Assembly: GCA_003446655.1 (NCBI GenBank) | Contig: DMCZ01000212.1 | Span: 32,469-40,455, forward strand | Source: Thauera sp. | GTDB taxonomy: Bacteria; Pseudomonadota; Gammaproteobacteria; Burkholderiales; Rhodocyclaceae | Direction of reading: 5' to 3' | DNA: 7,987 nucleotides | Shown: positions 6,696 to 7,987 of the stretch, piece after piece | Layout: the number at the start of each line of letters is the position of its first letter | Position numbering within the stretch: the first letter of the stretch is position 1 | Notes under the pieces: generated by a model | The model's database searches: none | What the model was told of the DNA's origin: nothing | The model's input: only the letters and a program-made list of their open reading frames with translations | Program-made: the position numbers and the translations under genes

Positions 6696-7466
6696 TCAGC
6701 GTACGAGGCCGCGGCCGGATGCGGCGATGAACTCGGAGAAGAGGCCAACTTCGGGCTGGGCGGCAGCGATCTCGGCCACGCGCTGGCGGGCCTCGTCGAG
6801 CGTCAACCCGGAGCGGTACAACGCACGGTAGGCGCGCTTGATGGCAGCGATGCCCTCTGCGGAATAGCCGCGGCGCTTGAGCCCCTCGCTGTTGATGCCG
6901 TGAGGCTTGGCGGGATTGCCCGCCACGGTCACGAAAGGCGGCAGGTCCTGCAGCAGCACGGTACCGACGCCGCAGAAGCTGTGCGCGCCGACGCGGCAGA
7001 ACTGATGCACGCCGGTGAAGCCGCCCAGGATGGCCCAGTCGCCCACATGCACATGGCCGGCGAGCGTGGCGTTGTTGGCAAAGATGGTGTGGTCGCCGAC
7101 CTGGCAGTCGTGCGCGACATGCACGTAGGCCATGATCCAGTTGTCGCTGCCGATGCGCGTGACGTGCGCGTCCTGGCTGGTGCCGACGTTGAACGAGCAA
7201 AACTCGCGGATGGTGTTGCGGTCGCCGATCTCGAGCCGGGTGGGCTCGTCGTCGTACTTCTTGTCCTGCGGGCTGGCGCCGATCGAGCAGAACTGGAAGA
7301 TCTCGTTGTCGCGGCCGATGCGGGTGTGGCCTTCGATCACGACGTGCGGCCCGATACGCGTACCCTCCCCGACCTCGACGTGCTCGCCGATGATCGAGTA
7401 GGCACCGACGCTGACGTTGGCAGCGAGCTTCGCGCCGGGATGGACGATGGCGGTCGGATGGATCAT
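6696..7466 (-). CDS. lpxA: Acyl-ACP--UDP-N-acetylglucosamine O-acyltransferase
   Basis: A 256-aa left-handed beta-helix enzyme, active as a trimer, that transfers (R)-3-hydroxyacyl from ACP to the 3-OH of UDP-GlcNAc, the first step of lipid A synthesis. Hexapeptide repeats run from about residue 2 to 180 (IHPTAIVHPGAKL, then IGPHVVIEGHTRIGRDNEI). H119 in HVAHDCQVG aligns with catalytic H125 of E. coli LpxA, and H116, H138, H154 with E. coli H122, H144, H160. INSEGLKRRGYS (191-202) starts the C-terminal helical domain. By hand alignment, the position of E. coli G173, which sets acyl length, is V167 here. The start at 7466 is chosen because its ATG overlaps the fabZ TGA as ATGA and gives the family N-terminus MIHPTA. 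An in-frame GTG at 7484 would add six residues inside fabZ and is unlikely. The Shine-Dalgarno is poor, so coupling to fabZ is likely. Confidence 0.96.
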   Translation of the reverse strand: MIHPTAIVHPGAKLAANVSVGAYSIIGEHVEVGEGTRIGPHVVIEGHTRIGRDNEIFQFCSIGASPQDKKYDDEPTRLEIGDRNTIREFCSFNVGTSQDAHVTRIGSDNWIMAYVHVAHDCQVGDHTIFANNATLAGHVHVGDWAILGGFTGVHQFCRVGAHSFCGVGTVLLQDLPPFVTVAGNPAKPHGINSEGLKRRGYSAEGIAAIKRAYRALYRSGLTLDEARQRVAEIAAAQPEVGLFSEFIAASGRGLVR

Positions 7467-7897
7467 AGCGTCTTGATCGCGCACATCAGTTCGGCTTCGG
7501 CGGCCAGCTCGCCGTCGACGCTTGCGCGGGCCTTGTACTTGTAGATGTTGCGCTTGGCGTGAGTGATCTCGACGTCGAAGATCAGCTGGTCGCCAGGCAC
7601 CACCGGGCGCTTGAAGCGCGCGTTATCGATGCCGGCGAAGTACACGACCGAGTTGTCGTCCGGCTTCACCCCGGTGCTCTTGAACGACAGCAGCGCAGCC
7701 GCCTGGGCCATCGCCTCGATGATCAGCACCCCCGGCATCACCGGGTGGTGCGGGAAGTGGCCCGGGAAGAAGGGTTCGTTCATGGTCACGTTCTTCAGCC
7801 CGCGCGCGCGCACGCCCGGCTCGATCTCCAGCATGCGGTCGACGAGCAGAAAGGGATAGCGGTGCGGCAGGTACTGCAGGATTTCCTTGATGTCCAT
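7463..7897 (-). CDS. fabZ: (3R)-hydroxyacyl-ACP dehydratase
   Basis: A 144-aa hot-dog-fold enzyme of type II fatty acid synthesis that dehydrates (3R)-hydroxyacyl-ACP to trans-2-enoyl-ACP. Seen here: the N-terminal ILQYLPHRYPFLLVDR (6-21), the active-site loop NEPFFPGHFPHHPVMPGVLIIEAMAQ (40-65) with catalytic H47 and E61, and the conserved FAGIDNARFKRPVVPGDQL (87-105). This is FabZ rather than FabA: there is an active-site Glu, the length is short, and it sits between lpxD and lpxA. It uses the same 3-hydroxyacyl-ACP pool as LpxD and LpxA, so its place in the operon matches the balance between phospholipid and lipid A. The ATG is 6 nt after the lpxD stop, with no strong Shine-Dalgarno. The stop overlaps the lpxA start. 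Confidence 0.96.
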   Translation of the reverse strand: MDIKEILQYLPHRYPFLLVDRMLEIEPGVRARGLKNVTMNEPFFPGHFPHHPVMPGVLIIEAMAQAAALLSFKSTGVKPDDNSVVYFAGIDNARFKRPVVPGDQLIFDVEITHAKRNIYKYKARASVDGELAAEAELMCAIKTL

Positions 7898-7903
7898 GAT
7901 CGT

Positions 7904-7987
7904 TCAGCCCGGCGTGCGGTCCTGGGGACCGTCGTTATGTTGTTCAAGTTGGCGGACACGCTTCGCGAGCGCGTCCAGATGGCGCAG
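7904..7987 (-). CDS. lpxD: 3' end of UDP-3-O-acylglucosamine N-acyltransferase, partial
   Basis: The last 27 codons and stop of a minus-strand gene that continues past the right edge. The peptide reads LRHLDALAKRVRQLEQHNDG and then PQDRTPG. An amphipathic, leucine-spaced helix (HLDALAKRVRQLE) is what ends LpxD proteins after their beta-helix domain. The position directly before fabZ, with a 6-nt gap, is the standard lpxD-fabZ-lpxA-lpxB order. LpxD adds the second, N-linked hydroxyacyl chain in lipid A synthesis. Identity rests on context and the short helix; no catalytic residue is in view. Confidence 0.8.
   Translation of the reverse strand: MRHLDALAKRVRQLEQHNDGPQDRTPG

Noticed and set aside
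7467..7484. Upstream GTG start for lpxA
   Set aside because: It adds MRDQDA inside fabZ, not found at LpxA N-termini; the ATG in the ATGA overlap fits better.
4860..7544. 894-codon plus-strand open frame across the methyltransferase, rnhB, lpxB, lpxA and fabZ
   Set aside because: It is codon-aligned antisense to rnhB, lpxB and lpxA, whose stops (TGA) read as TCA on this strand and which avoid TTA/CTA/TCA. Its protein is Arg/His/Asp/Ala-rich with no recognisable motif, while the opposite strand encodes complete conserved enzymes.
1..7987. Search for mobile elements, CRISPR arrays, tRNA/rRNA, phage or defence genes
   Set aside because: No direct-repeat arrays, transposase motifs, tRNA-like cloverleafs or defence-family motifs were seen; every stretch over 300 bases is covered by a recognised gene or the one uncharacterised gene.

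Overview
The window looks like a stretch of GC-rich betaproteobacterial core chromosome, most likely from the Rhodocyclales (Thauera/Azoarcus/Zoogloea relatives). I infer this from the strongly G/C-biased third codon positions, the gene order lpxD-fabZ-lpxA-lpxB-rnhB-SpoU-type methyltransferase, and a hopanoid-type squalene gene (hpnE) nearby. The placement rests on recognising families and gene order, not on a database search.

Layout. Left end, plus strand: the last codons of an upstream gene, then hpnE (36-1361), the FAD enzyme that completes squalene synthesis in the HpnC/HpnD/HpnE route. It converges on a minus-strand pair across a 50-bp gap that holds a GC-rich hairpin. The pair is yaaA (peroxide-stress protein, 2560-3345) followed by an M14-type cytosolic carboxypeptidase gene (1412-2563), joined by an ATGA overlap. 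Next, also on the minus strand, is a small uncharacterised gene (3478-3972) with a possible promoter of its own. The right half, 4109-7987, is one tightly packed minus-strand operon. In transcription order it is the lpxD 3' end, fabZ, lpxA, lpxB, rnhB, and a SpoU/TrmH-family RNA 2'-O-methyltransferase. Its gaps are 6-15 nt, apart from a 4-nt overlap between fabZ and lpxA.

How the genes work together. LpxD, LpxA and LpxB carry out acylation and disaccharide-forming steps of lipid A assembly. FabZ draws on the same (R)-3-hydroxyacyl-ACP pool for phospholipid fatty acids, so the cluster holds the branch point between the two membrane lipids. hpnE adds hopanoid/squalene supply to the membrane theme. 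rnhB (ribonucleotide removal from DNA) and the RNA methyltransferase ride downstream of the lipid genes.

I see no mobile element, CRISPR array, tRNA, rRNA or phage gene, and no convincing undescribed system. The points most worth a second look are the uncharacterised 164-aa protein, a bulky residue at the acyl-chain ruler position of LpxA, the bacterial tubulin-type carboxypeptidase coupled to yaaA, and a dyad in front of yaaA. Very long antisense open frames, including one of 894 codons, are explained by codon bias.
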